From Diatrype stigma (lineage: Eukaryota; Ascomycota; Sordariomycetes; Xylariales; Diatrypaceae), in assembly GCA_022225965.2 (NCBI GenBank), contig JAKJXP020000002.1:372001-436000 (forward strand): a stretch of DNA of 64,000 nucleotides, in the 5' to 3' direction. The notes beneath the pieces were generated by a model. That model did not search any database and was not told the origin of the DNA. It saw nothing but the letters and a program-made list of their open reading frames with translations. Both the position numbers and the translations under genes were made by a program. This document shows, one piece after another, positions 49,320-58,532 of the stretch. How positions within the stretch are numbered: position 1 is the stretch's first letter; the number at the start of each line of letters is the position of its first letter.

Positions 49320-50180
49320 ATGGCACCTCTCTATAAGAAAGCCCTAATCATCGGGGCCACCTCCGGGATCGGCGAAGCCCTGGCCGCGAAGCTCGTCAGC
49401 GAGGGCACGTCGGTGGTCGTCACGGGCCGGCGGCAGGAGAAGCTCGACGCCTTCGTCGCGAAGCACAGCGGCTCCAGCGCCAGCACCGGCGTCAGCGCGT
49501 CGGCCGTAGCCTTCGACATCACGCAGCTCGGCGAGATCCCGGCCTTCGCCGCCTCGGTCCTCGGCGTGAACCCGGACCTGGACTGCGTGGTGCTCAACTC
49601 GGGCATCCAGCGGCCGTTCGACTTCTCGCGGCCCGAGACCGTCGACCTGGACGCGTTCGGCCTGGAGCTGACGACCAACTACCTCGCCTTCGTGCACCTG
49701 GCGACCGCCTTCCTCCCGCACCTGCGGAGGCTCGCCAAGGATCAGACACAGACACACCTGGTGTTCGTCAGCGCGTCGCTAGGCCTCATCCCGAGCCTGC
49801 TGCGGACGCCGGGCTACAACGCGAGCAAGGCGGCACTGCACAGCTGGATCATGGCGGTGCGGCAGCAGCTGAAGGAAAAAGCGGGCGGCAGCAACGGAAA
49901 CGGAAGCGTCCGGCTCGTCGAGGTGTTCCCGCCCGCGGTGCAGACCGAGCTGCACGACACGAAGCACCAGGCCGACATGCGGAACGGCGGGGACCTCGGG
50001 ATGCCGCTGCAGCCGTTCGTCGAGCAGATGTACGCCGGGCTCCTGCGGGGTGACGACCAGTTCGCCGTCGGGTTTGCCGAGGCCCTGCTGGCCGAGGGCG
50101 GCTGGGAGGCCGAAAGGCAGAGGCTGTTTCAGGAACAGCACGTGGCGGTCTCGGCTGCCGTGGCGAAGTTCTTGAAGTGA
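49320..50180 (+). CDS. DltE-like short-chain oxidoreductase
   Basis: Single exon, 286 aa. The cofactor motif is IIGATSGIG (10-18), and VVVTGRRQEKLDAF contains the Arg-Arg pair that usually marks NADP preference. The segment CVVLNSGIQRPFDFSRPETVDL is typical of the COG3967/DltE-type SDRs (LNSGIQ in place of NNAG). The active site is Ser153 (FVSASLG), Tyr166 and Lys170 (YNASK). The substrate loop is VFPPAVQTELHDTKH. Fungal members reduce diverse carbonyls, and physiological substrates are mostly unknown. The ORF is very GC-rich with a clear ATG. It converges with the thioesterase gene (242 bp between stops). Intronless structure contrasts with its neighbours. Confidence 0.9.
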   Translation: MAPLYKKALIIGATSGIGEALAAKLVSEGTSVVVTGRRQEKLDAFVAKHSGSSASTGVSASAVAFDITQLGEIPAFAASVLGVNPDLDCVVLNSGIQRPFDFSRPETVDLDAFGLELTTNYLAFVHLATAFLPHLRRLAKDQTQTHLVFVSASLGLIPSLLRTPGYNASKAALHSWIMAVRQQLKEKAGGSNGNGSVRLVEVFPPAVQTELHDTKHQADMRNGGDLGMPLQPFVEQMYAGLLRGDDQFAVGFAEALLAEGGWEAERQRLFQEQHVAVSAAVAKFLK

Positions 50181-50421
50181 ATACAGATATAGATAGATAG
50201 ACGGTCCGCTGTTGTGCCGGGTTCTATTCCATCTCACACCCAGGGCCCGAGACTACGAACAGAAATGCCTTCAAAATAAAAAAAGGGGGTGGTCGCACCC
50301 ACGCAAAGTCTTGTCTTGTCTGCATGATTACCTGCCTGCCTGTCTTACAAAAACTCCACAAATGCACAAAGTCTAAAGTATCGATCGTGAAAACGTCATC
50401 TCTATCCATGCTTCGCTCTCT

Positions 50422-51523
50422 TCAAAACACAGGCTCGTCTAGTGTATCCGCCGCTGCCCGAATCTGCTCCGAGATTTCTGGTATCTGTCATACCTGTCAG
50501 TACTGATTTTTCTTTTTGCCATTTTGCCCTGCCGAACACGCTGTGCATGGAAAGGGACGAGGGGATGCCTCAACAACAAAGAAAGGGAAAAAGAAATTAA
50601 TTACCTTGTCGAATTCGAAAAGCGAAAAATGGTGCCCCTCTACGTCCACGACCTCCTCGATGAACTTCCTACCCAGCTGCTCCTGGTACTTCTCCCAGCC
50701 CAGCATGCGATATTCGCGGCTATGGTCGACGAACACGTGCGACTCGCTCTCGACGTTCTCCTTGGCCCGCAGCAGGATCGTGGGCGGGATCGGGATGGAG
50801 ACGCTGCTGCCGCCTTTCTCCTTCTCCCACCGGGGCAGCACCCACCGGCGCGCCATCATGCGCGCGTGCGTCATGTTGAGGTCGACCTTCTCCTTGAGCT
50901 TCATGGCCTGCAGCTCCTCGGCCGACTTCACGATCGGCTTCTCGGGGACTGTTGCCGCTGTCCCCACCGCCTCCGGGCGGGCCGTGCCGTCCTGCAGCAG
51001 GTGGCGCGGGTACACGCTGTCGATGAAGATCATGCCCAGGACGCGGAACCGCGGCTGGCCTGGGGCGGGCGGCGGCGCGGCGGCGATCTGGTGCGCCATC
51101 TCGAGCGACAGCAGGCCGCCGAACGACCATCCTGCATGCGCGAAACGCGTCAGCACGTGCTCAGGTTCTCATTTCGTTTGCGGGACGTGCATGCGGCCGT
51201 CTCCATCGGCGACGGCCTAGTCCAGCATAACACAACATACCGCCTAATAAGATGTCGCCGCCGTCGGGCAGGGTTTTGGCCAGCAAGCCGATGTAGTGGC
51301 TGGCTATCTCGGGAACGCCGCCCTCCCAGTACCCGCCTTGGTGAAGGTGAACGTTCTGGATGCCGTACAGAGGGCGGTTGATAGGCTCGAGGCAGTGGTA
51401 GCTGAAGGTCGTGCCACCGCCGTCATGGACCAGGATCAAGGGCGCCAGCGGCTTGCCAAGACGGGCCCGGGTAGGCCCCTCGTCAATCAGGGCCGGGTTC
51501 TCGAGGTCGTCCGACGACGCCAT
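50422..51523 (-). CDS. Stand-alone thioesterase (PKS/NRPS TE-like alpha/beta hydrolase)
   Basis: Exons 51523-51241, 51131-50605 and 50484-50422 give 290 aa. The ATG at 51523 is chosen because the longer frame begins with TTG. Exon 1 shows PLILVHDGGGTTFSYHCLEP (oxyanion region) and PLYGIQN. Intron 1 (109 bp) splits the nucleophile elbow and splicing makes GGWSFGG with Ser97. Exon 2 ends VEGHHFSLFEFDK with catalytic His261 or His262, and exon 3 adds IPEISEQIRAAADTLDEP. This is the pattern of thioesterase domains that release products from PKS or NRPS modules, here as a free protein. No synthase gene lies in the window, so it may act on carrier-bound acyl groups elsewhere or as an editing or general acyl-thioesterase. 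The DltE-like SDR is convergent. Confidence 0.85.
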
Positions 51524-52331
51524 GCTTGGTAGGAAGGACAATTCTCGGTATGTATCTCTTCGCTACTGATACATCCGCGTCCAGTCGGGCACCAACTCGA
51601 GGAAAGCGGTAGCGGACGAAGTTTCCTCCCAACCTTAAGTACCTAGTATCTGGTCAGACTGGTCGTGGAGAAAATCACTTTTAACTAAACGACGCTTAGC
51701 ATGGCAAAGTGATGAATAAAATTGTTCGGGGTTCGGTCTGACTAATGCAGAATTTTTGGCTTGGGTTTCGGATGCACCTGAGGTTGCACGGCAGGATGAT
51801 AAAGCAGCAGGTTGCATGTGAAGTGATTTAGCGATCCCAGCAGTCTCAGCAGTGGCAGCAATCCCTACGGCCAGCAGCTGCCCAGCAACCCCTCTGCCCC
51901 TCGTGCCCCTCTAATGCCGGAATAGCCAAGACTCGAGGGACCCGATGGACCCGGCCACCAGGTACCCAAAGTATCCACACCGGACTTAGTTCGGAGCATC
52001 ATGCACGCACTTAAATCCAATTCATTGGTCTTCCATTTCTTGGGGTTCCATTTCTTGGGGTTCCATTTCTTGGGGTTCCATTTTCCTGCTACATGCAAGT
52101 AGCTGCTGGACATCTATGAAGGTTGACATTTATTCTTTATTTCCAATTGTTCTGTAACACGTTTTAACTACACGCACCCTATCCCGACGTGGACCTTAAT
52201 CGTATCGTATACTAACCCAAACCTCGCAGCTACCAACTAGGTAGCAATGCAACACCGAGCAGGCCTCACAATAGGGTGCAATACCTAGTCTAGGTGCTGT
52301 GCTATTCACACATCCATCATGACACCTACAT
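51524..52331. other. Intergenic region
   Basis: About 810 bp with a 15-bp tandem repeat (listed separately). No gene seen. Confidence 0.5.
52031..52082. repeat. 15-bp tandem repeat, about 3.5 copies
   Basis: Unit TTCCATTTCTTGGGG is repeated three times exactly, followed by a partial TTCCATT. The minus strand reads CCCCAAGAAATGGAA. Confidence 0.9.
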
Positions 52332-53492
52332 TCACGACGCCCGCTCATGTTTAGCCAGGATCTGCGCCCAGACGCCGACGTCCTCTGGCAGGGGCGTCTT
52401 GCACAGCTCGGCCCAGTACAGGTACCAGTCGATGGCCTGCTCGTGGGGCTCCAGGTACTGCCGCAGCAGCTCCTTCCACTCCTCGTCGCCGCGGCACGAG
52501 CTGAAGTGCGCCGCCACGTACTCCCACCAGACCGGCAGGTACGCGCTGAACTCGAAGTCCAGCACGCCCGACACCGACACGTTTGCGCTTTTGCCGTTCC
52601 CGTCCCGGTCCCGGTCCCGGTCCACAGCCACTAGCACGTTGCTGAAAGCCAGGTCGCCGTGCGTGAACACGTACGGCGGGCCGCTGGCCGGCATGTACTT
52701 CCGGACTAGGTCTCGGTGGCTGTGGTGTTCCTCGTCGACGACGACATGATCGTCGTCGCCGTCGCCGCCGCGGGCTTTGGCTTGGCGGTCCAGTCGGGGC
52801 TGGAACATCTGCTCCCAGACCTCGGCGTCCGAGTCCAGCGGGCCGAACGAGCCCCGCCTCCCTTCGGTGGTTGTCGCCAGCAGCATGTTGACGTCCTTGA
52901 TAGGCCCGCCGTCGAACGCGCAGCATGTGTTCGACGTGATGCTTCGCAATTTCGACACCATGTCTGCCGTCTGCTTGGCGACGCGATGTCGGTCCTCGGT
53001 AGAGAGCTCGGGCCATACGTCCATCAGCGGCTGTCCGGGAAGGCGCTCGCTGATTAGGAAAGCCCAATCCTTGTCTTTCCAACTTGTCAGAATATCGGGA
53101 ACGGGTACGTCCACGCCCCTTTCCCTCAGGAGCCTTGTTGCGTTGGCTTCGGTATTCCCGTCGTTGTGCGGACATATCCATTCTTTGACGATATAACGGG
53201 ACCCGAGGGACCATACTCTCCTGCTCGGCGTGGCTACGATCATCGTCACATTCGGGTCATTGCTATGCACACTTTGCGTCCCTTCCAGAAGGGTATCATG
53301 TGGCGTGTACGGGCTGTCTATAGTCCCTTTGCCATCTGGTTTCGAAAGCTGGTTGGGTTCGCCGGGATATTCCGGCTGTTGCCTTGCACTGAGGTTGGCC
53401 TCATCATCTTGAACAGACTCTCTGTCCTCTTTGTTAGGTTCTTCTACCATGTCAATGCTTAGCTTCTCCAACGTAAAATTATTCGTATCCAT
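52332..53492 (-). CDS. Aminoglycoside-phosphotransferase-fold (APH) kinase-like protein
   Basis: Single exon, 386 aa from the ATG at 53492. The open frame extends upstream to a TTG only. Residues 1-75 are acidic and disordered-looking. The APH/choline-kinase fold follows: RYIVKEWI (ATP-binding Lys), ERLPGQPLMDVWPELS, catalytic loop FTHGDLAFSNVL (His278, Asp280, Asn285) and metal-binding VLDFEFSA (Asp312). The C-terminal helices are typical (PVWWEYVAAHFSSC). Between the two catalytic elements sits an RDRDRDGNGKS insertion, encoded by a CGGTCC-type hexamer repeat. Fungal APH-family genes are numerous. Most phosphorylate unknown small molecules or act as pseudo-kinases, but all key residues are present here. 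It is not evidence for drug resistance. Confidence 0.88.
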   Translation of the reverse strand: MDTNNFTLEKLSIDMVEEPNKEDRESVQDDEANLSARQQPEYPGEPNQLSKPDGKGTIDSPYTPHDTLLEGTQSVHSNDPNVTMIVATPSRRVWSLGSRYIVKEWICPHNDGNTEANATRLLRERGVDVPVPDILTSWKDKDWAFLISERLPGQPLMDVWPELSTEDRHRVAKQTADMVSKLRSITSNTCCAFDGGPIKDVNMLLATTTEGRRGSFGPLDSDAEVWEQMFQPRLDRQAKARGGDGDDDHVVVDEEHHSHRDLVRKYMPASGPPYVFTHGDLAFSNVLVAVDRDRDRDGNGKSANVSVSGVLDFEFSAYLPVWWEYVAAHFSSCRGDEEWKELLRQYLEPHEQAIDWYLYWAELCKTPLPEDVGVWAQILAKHERAS

Positions 53493-54124
53493 GTCTGTTG
53501 AGCGGTTCTGTGGTTTTTCGAGCCACGGATATTGAAGGAATATAAACCCAATTGGATCGACCGTGTAGTTGCTACCTCTGACCAACTAGAGGTTTTGAGA
53601 TTGGTCAAGCCATTATTAAGAGAATACACAGCACATATATACAAAGAGTAGCGGTAATAATGCTGGATGTGATTCGATATGTTGCTCACTTCTGACTCTT
53701 TGTCTAACCTTGTGACGAGTTTGAATATCGCAATGTCTGTGTGACATCCCAACAAAGGATTATATATTTCACTAAGTTTTTCGAACTCATGTATAGTCAT
53801 GAACTACACTAGTAGCATCCTCACAAGACGACCCTGAGTCATTCAATAGGGGTGCCAAAATCAAGTCAATGGGAATAGCTTCACTTTGGCTTTCCCCAGC
53901 CTCAGTAGATAGCACTGCAGTTTAGCACCAGTGGCTTGTGATGCCCTGGTTTCTCAATCACTCGCTAGGCTGTTTATATTATAACGAGGCGTTGACAAAT
54001 TACTCTCTGAGCCATACACAAGTGCCCTCCACCTAACAGCCTAATAGCAGACCCCTCACCCCCCTGAACCACCACGAACACCAGTTTTCGTGCCATCAGT
54101 GCTGCCTTCCTACACAATAGGTAT
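53493..54124. other. Intergenic region
   Basis: About 630 bp, AT-rich. No gene seen. Confidence 0.5.
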
Positions 54125-54331
54125 TCATTCCCTCAGCCTCCGATACAACTCGAGTCCGCAATTGATGCAGATGAAATGTGTGTAGATCTGCTGGGTATGG
54201 TGTCGCAGGGCGCATTCGAAGATAGCTTTGTTCTTTCGCTTTGCCTCCTCGCAACGCTCCTCTTTCCAGTGCGTCGTCAGAAGGCAAGCGCACTTCTCGC
54301 AGAACGACTTGGATAGGTGTGTTGTACACAT
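54125..54331 (-). CDS. Small Cys-rich protein (68 aa), possible treble-clef/zinc-ribbon type
   Basis: The ATG at 54331 opens MCTTHLSKSFCEKCACLL, with residues 2-15 carrying Cys2, Cys11, Cys14 and Cys16. RCEEAKRKNKAIFECALRHH and a late FICINCGLELYRR follow. The spaced CxxC pairs and His resemble short fungal proteins of the form C..H..CG..C..C that may bind zinc. There is no signal peptide, so it is not a typical secreted effector. The alternate frame (54329-54096) has no such order. Only length and the cysteine pattern support it, and an additional exon on either side is possible. Function unknown. Confidence 0.5.
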   Translation of the reverse strand: MCTTHLSKSFCEKCACLLTTHWKEERCEEAKRKNKAIFECALRHHTQQIYTHFICINCGLELYRRLRE

Positions 54332-55460
54332 GCTGGCGTGATGGGTCGACAAGCTGGTTACTTCTCGGGTACGCGGCTGCGTTGGCTGGAATTACCTAGG
54401 CCGAACGTTGATCGGTAGCTTGGTGATGTCTTCGTTTTTGTTTCGGAATCCGGCGATCTGGTAAGCCTTGATAATTGGCCCTTGCTCCTAGGTTCTCCGA
54501 TACCCAAGATAGGTTCTGAATGAGCTCTTCTGAATGGTGATCCCTTATCCAAAGTAGTTTATGTGTGAAGGTCCCGAAGGTGATGATGACGGCCATAAGA
54601 AGAATCCAAATGGTAGCTCCCGCTTAAATACTCTCAAGGAGAGGAAGATTGAGTTCTACCGCATGAATATCAGATACCGTCCCATAGCTCGAGTGACATA
54701 CAGATAGTCATTCCATGTAATTCCAATACGTTTATATGTCTTCAACGTCCACTACACGGAATTTACGACCACAATGGGTAGAGTAGTCATCTTTCGGGAC
54801 GTTTAGAGAAGGGTCATACTTCCGATAAAGACTGTCAATTGAATCGATATGGACAAGAAGGGAATAGCCAAATGTGAGTGTAAAGCTCTCAATCATGTGG
54901 TCAAAGATCTTGTAATTCCCCTGTACCGCAAGTATACTGACAGGGCGTGTTCTTGGTACTGTATTGAATTATACCCCACACCCCTATTGTTGCTGAATTA
55001 AGTGTAGCCAATGGCTCACCATTCCCATAGTCTTGACACGTTGTTTGCTTCTGATGGTATTTGCACAGCCGTCACGACTGCTAATTTAGTCCACGCCTAA
55101 TATGTCGAAACAGTGAATGTCATGAAGTACACCCAGCTCATCCCAGCAAAAGTGGTGTAATAGTCTAACAACAAAACACTCAGATATGAGCTTCTAATGA
55201 CCCTTGGCCTTGGGATAGGGGGAAAGGGGGAGACTGCTGTAACGAGAACACATAAATGCCGAGTAACCAAAACACCACCATTCAACCCATACGAGGATAT
55301 CTACGATGAACCCACACTCCCTGCCCTCCACCTGTTCAAAACCTGCGAGACAAGAAAAGAAAATCTAACTCGAAATCAACATACCGCTGTCGACACCACG
55401 TAAAGTCCAAAAGGGGGAAGAAGGTCTAGTTGTCCATCCATCCCATCCAACCATCTCTGA
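54332..55460. other. Intergenic region
   Basis: 1.1 kb, AT-rich, upstream of the Cys-rich ORF and downstream of the HET-like gene. No gene seen. Confidence 0.5.
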
Positions 55461-58400
55461 TCAGCACAACCTCAAAACAGCTTCCTTCCGATGCACCTTC
55501 ATGAACTCGCCGTCCATGATCCCGAACACGTAAACAGCACCCACGACCCTGAAGCCCCTCCCTCTCCTCCCCCCTCTCCCTCCTTCTCCTTCTCCTCCCT
55601 CACACGCCCGCAGCGCGACAGGCACCGGCGACCCATAGGGGACGGCGATGGTGTCGCCGGGCGCGAGGTCCGGCGGGCCGGTCCCGACGTATCCGGAATC
55701 CGTGAGGAAGGGCCGGCGGCGGCCCGCCGCGGCACTCCGGTCGAGAGAGTCGAGGTAGCCCTGGTGGCGGTGACGTGCGCGCAGTAGTAGCAGCTCGCTT
55801 TTGGCTTCTTCTTCTTCCTCTTCTTCTGCTTCTGCTTCTCCTGCCGTTTCCACTCCTGCCTTCTGAGAAGTAGGGGCAAGAGCGTTCACCAGCCACTGAT
55901 ACCCCTCGAAGCTCAAACTCGTCGCTCTCTGCACATGGGCCACCGCCGCCGCGGTACTGCTGCTCGCGACCTCCGCGTCGGCGATCGAGATCTTGGCTAG
56001 TGCCACCTTCGACTGCTCTGGCGCATATGGCGACTTGTCGTGCGCAAGCGCCTCCTCCCAGAGCCGGCCGATATCTGCCAGATACCCTCTATAATAATCG
56101 AGCGTCGCCCGTTGTGTTTCAGTGTCGGTAGCAACATCAGCATCAGCATTGACAGACACTGTTGCTGCTGTCGAAGTTGTTGTTTCAGGAAGGGGTAGCA
56201 ACAGCGCCTCCCCAACCTCCTTGACGGCCCCCACAATAGCCCCCTTCACAACGACCGAGACGGGCGCGCCGCCGGTAGCGCTATCTCCATCTCCATCGCC
56301 ACCATCATCGACCTCGACCTCAGCGCGGTAGAAGCGCTCATCCGCCGGCCCGCAGGCCTTGAACAGCGCTTTTTGGGATTGCGATCCCGCCGCCGCAGCT
56401 GCGGAGGACGAAGGCGCAGGAGGGGGAGCCACCGCATGTGCCATCGGTGCTGCCGCCGCCGCCGCCAGCCTCACGTTCCGTCCCGTCCAGTCGAGCATCC
56501 ACGAAGCAGGCACCTGCAAGCTCCCCTCTTTGTCGTCGTCGTCGTTGTCGTTGTCGTTGTCGTCCGCTTTACTGTGGCCCACACCCACGCAGAGCGCGAG
56601 GGGCCGCGCGCTGCGCCTCAGCAGCGCCGCCGAGGTCTCGGCGCGCACGCGCGCCCAAGGCTTCGCGTAATCCGGGACAATGCCTAGCGCGGCGGCGTCG
56701 CTCGCGAGGTTCAGGAGCGCGTAGAGGGTATCGCGGGGGTCACTACCACCACCATCACCACCATCGAAGGCCAACAACGTGCCTTGGACTTGTTCAGGCG
56801 GCGGCGGCGGCGATTGTTGTTGGTGGTGGTGGCGATGGTGGTAGAAGTAGCGTACCAGTAGGGACAGGAGATCGTGGCCTGGTTCCGAGTAAGGCGCAGT
56901 AGTAGAAGTTTGAGCGGAAGGAGGCTGCGGCTGCGGCTGCCGTGGCTGATGCTGTGGTGATGGCATGTGAGAATAGGACCACGGACTCTGTATGATGCGA
57001 GACCAACTGCCCTGTCTCCTCCGGAAGACTAGGTAGCGGGCGTGGAACGCCCTCTCGGCGAGCATATGCAGCGCCGCGGAGCGGGCGGCGAGATCAGCCG
57101 GCTCGCTCGTGTCGAGTATCGTGCCGCCCGTTCCTGCTGTGCCGGCCGCGAGCCACCTGGCCACAGTGGCGTGGTTCAGCGCCGCGTCCAGCGCCTTCAC
57201 TGCGGCGTGGAACCGGGCCAGATCCATCGTGGCATGTCGCTGGCGGTGGGGGTGGTGATCGTCATAACACACGACTCCGATCTCTACTGACGATGGCGTG
57301 GCGGCGGCGGCGAGCTCTACCAGGCTCCAGGACCTCGTCCAGTAGGGGTGGTTCAGGATAGCGCGCAGCGGCGCGCGGAGGGCATCCAAACGCTCGTGCA
57401 GCGGTGTTTGTGTTTGTGTTAGCTGGTCCTGGTCATCACCGGCTTGAATCCCTTCACCGATCCCTTTCTCTCCCTCTTTTCCAATTCCTCCACCACTGCC
57501 GCTGCCCTTGCCGGCAGGAGCACTGATCGTCACCGCCCCGGCCACGCCCGCCGCCACCGACCTCGCGCCCCTCGCCAGCCGCGACCCGACAGCAGTCGGT
57601 GTTGTCCCCCATGATAACCACCCACCCCTCGTGTTACTCGTTGCTGTCGTATGGCTCGCGGACGTCTTCGCGCCACTCCCCCCCCCTCTCCAATTCCCCG
57701 CGCCTTGCCCCTTCTGCGCGTCGTCGGCCGCCAATACCAAGGACTTCAGCGCTTCCATCGCCTCGCAGACTTCCTTCCCACAATCACCACCACCACCACC
57801 ACCATCCCTACCTACCGATAATGCCGGGAACGCGCCCAGCCAGGCCAGGGTCCGGCTCGCGGCGGCGAAGATGGCGGCGGTCTGCGCGGCCTGGACGGAC
57901 CGCTCGGCCGGGTCGGCCCCGTTGACGCAGAGCGCGGCGACCCAGACGATGACGGGTTCCGTGTCCGCGCCCGCAGCATTGTTTTTGCTACCGTCACCGT
58001 AGCCATCGCGGCGCAGATGCTCGAGCGCGGCGGCTACGTCGCGCGGGATCGGGACTGGGCCGCCGTTGATCATGATCACTGTAGTGGCCGCCGACGGCGA
58101 TGCGCGGTCTCCCTCCTCGGCTTCATCATAATCCTCGTCATCTTCGTCATTGCTGCTGCTGTTGCTGCTGCTGCTTCTGTTCCCGTTATTCTGCTGGCGT
58201 GAGGGATAGGGGTGGGGATGCCGAGATATCGCCGTGAACTTGGGGCTGTTCTTGACGATGTTGTCTAGCCGCAGGAAGCAGCTGAGGGTGCTAGCGGTGG
58301 TGTTGCCGCCGTTGTCGCCATTGGCACCTGTTGTCGAATCACCAGTAGCAGCAGCAGGGGCGCCGTGCTTGGGCGACAGGGGCGGCTGGATCGTCAGGAG

Positions 58401-58532
58401 GCGGATGTCTCCGTTGTGCTTCCTCAGTGGGGTCTGGAAGTACAGACGAGTTCTCCATTCCGCATTGCTGTCATTTTCACCACCACCACCACCACCACCA
58501 TCGTCAAGCCGATGGCGACCTTCGCTGCGCAT
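55461..58532 (-). CDS. Large diverged HET-like (heterokaryon incompatibility) protein
   Basis: One uninterrupted 1023-aa frame starting at the only N-terminal ATG. HET-domain order can be traced: GDIRLLTIQP (41-50), FTAISRHPHP (99-108, in place of F.A.SY.WG), INGGPVPIPRDVAAALEHLRR (155-175), and VIVWVAALCVNGADPAERSVQAAQTAAIFAAASRTLAWLG (195-233). The last is the counterpart of the IW.D.iCINQ.d..Er..Qv..M..iY..A. segment. The canonical Trp-Gly and acidic residues are replaced. Much of the rest is low complexity: poly-Gly (12-18), Ser/Asn/Asp runs (120-142), Gln/Pro/Thr stretches, poly-Ala and Glu-rich (EEEEEEE) tracts. The C-terminus PDLAPGDTIAVPYGSPVPVALR..FRVVGAVYVFGIMDGEFM matches the usual end of HET proteins. 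The family mediates non-self recognition and cell death. Activity here is doubtful. Confidence 0.8.
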   Translation of the reverse strand: MRSEGRHRLDDGGGGGGGENDSNAEWRTRLYFQTPLRKHNGDIRLLTIQPPLSPKHGAPAAATGDSTTGANGDNGGNTTASTLSCFLRLDNIVKNSPKFTAISRHPHPYPSRQQNNGNRSSSSNSSSNDEDDEDYDEAEEGDRASPSAATTVIMINGGPVPIPRDVAAALEHLRRDGYGDGSKNNAAGADTEPVIVWVAALCVNGADPAERSVQAAQTAAIFAAASRTLAWLGAFPALSVGRDGGGGGGDCGKEVCEAMEALKSLVLAADDAQKGQGAGNWRGGGSGAKTSASHTTATSNTRGGWLSWGTTPTAVGSRLARGARSVAAGVAGAVTISAPAGKGSGSGGGIGKEGEKGIGEGIQAGDDQDQLTQTQTPLHERLDALRAPLRAILNHPYWTRSWSLVELAAAATPSSVEIGVVCYDDHHPHRQRHATMDLARFHAAVKALDAALNHATVARWLAAGTAGTGGTILDTSEPADLAARSAALHMLAERAFHARYLVFRRRQGSWSRIIQSPWSYSHMPSPQHQPRQPQPQPPSAQTSTTAPYSEPGHDLLSLLVRYFYHHRHHHQQQSPPPPPEQVQGTLLAFDGGDGGGSDPRDTLYALLNLASDAAALGIVPDYAKPWARVRAETSAALLRRSARPLALCVGVGHSKADDNDNDNDDDDKEGSLQVPASWMLDWTGRNVRLAAAAAAPMAHAVAPPPAPSSSAAAAAGSQSQKALFKACGPADERFYRAEVEVDDGGDGDGDSATGGAPVSVVVKGAIVGAVKEVGEALLLPLPETTTSTAATVSVNADADVATDTETQRATLDYYRGYLADIGRLWEEALAHDKSPYAPEQSKVALAKISIADAEVASSSTAAAVAHVQRATSLSFEGYQWLVNALAPTSQKAGVETAGEAEAEEEEEEEAKSELLLLRARHRHQGYLDSLDRSAAAGRRRPFLTDSGYVGTGPPDLAPGDTIAVPYGSPVPVALRACEGGEGEGGRGGRRGRGFRVVGAVYVFGIMDGEFMKVHRKEAVLRLC

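Noticed and set aside
49320..53492. Secondary-metabolite gene cluster (SDR, thioesterase, kinase)
   Set aside because: There is no PKS, NRPS, terpene synthase or P450 in the window. Tailoring-type families alone do not make a cluster.
53493..55460. Antibiotic resistance locus around the APH-type gene
   Set aside because: APH-fold proteins are a large general family in fungi. Sequence and context show no drug-resistance feature.
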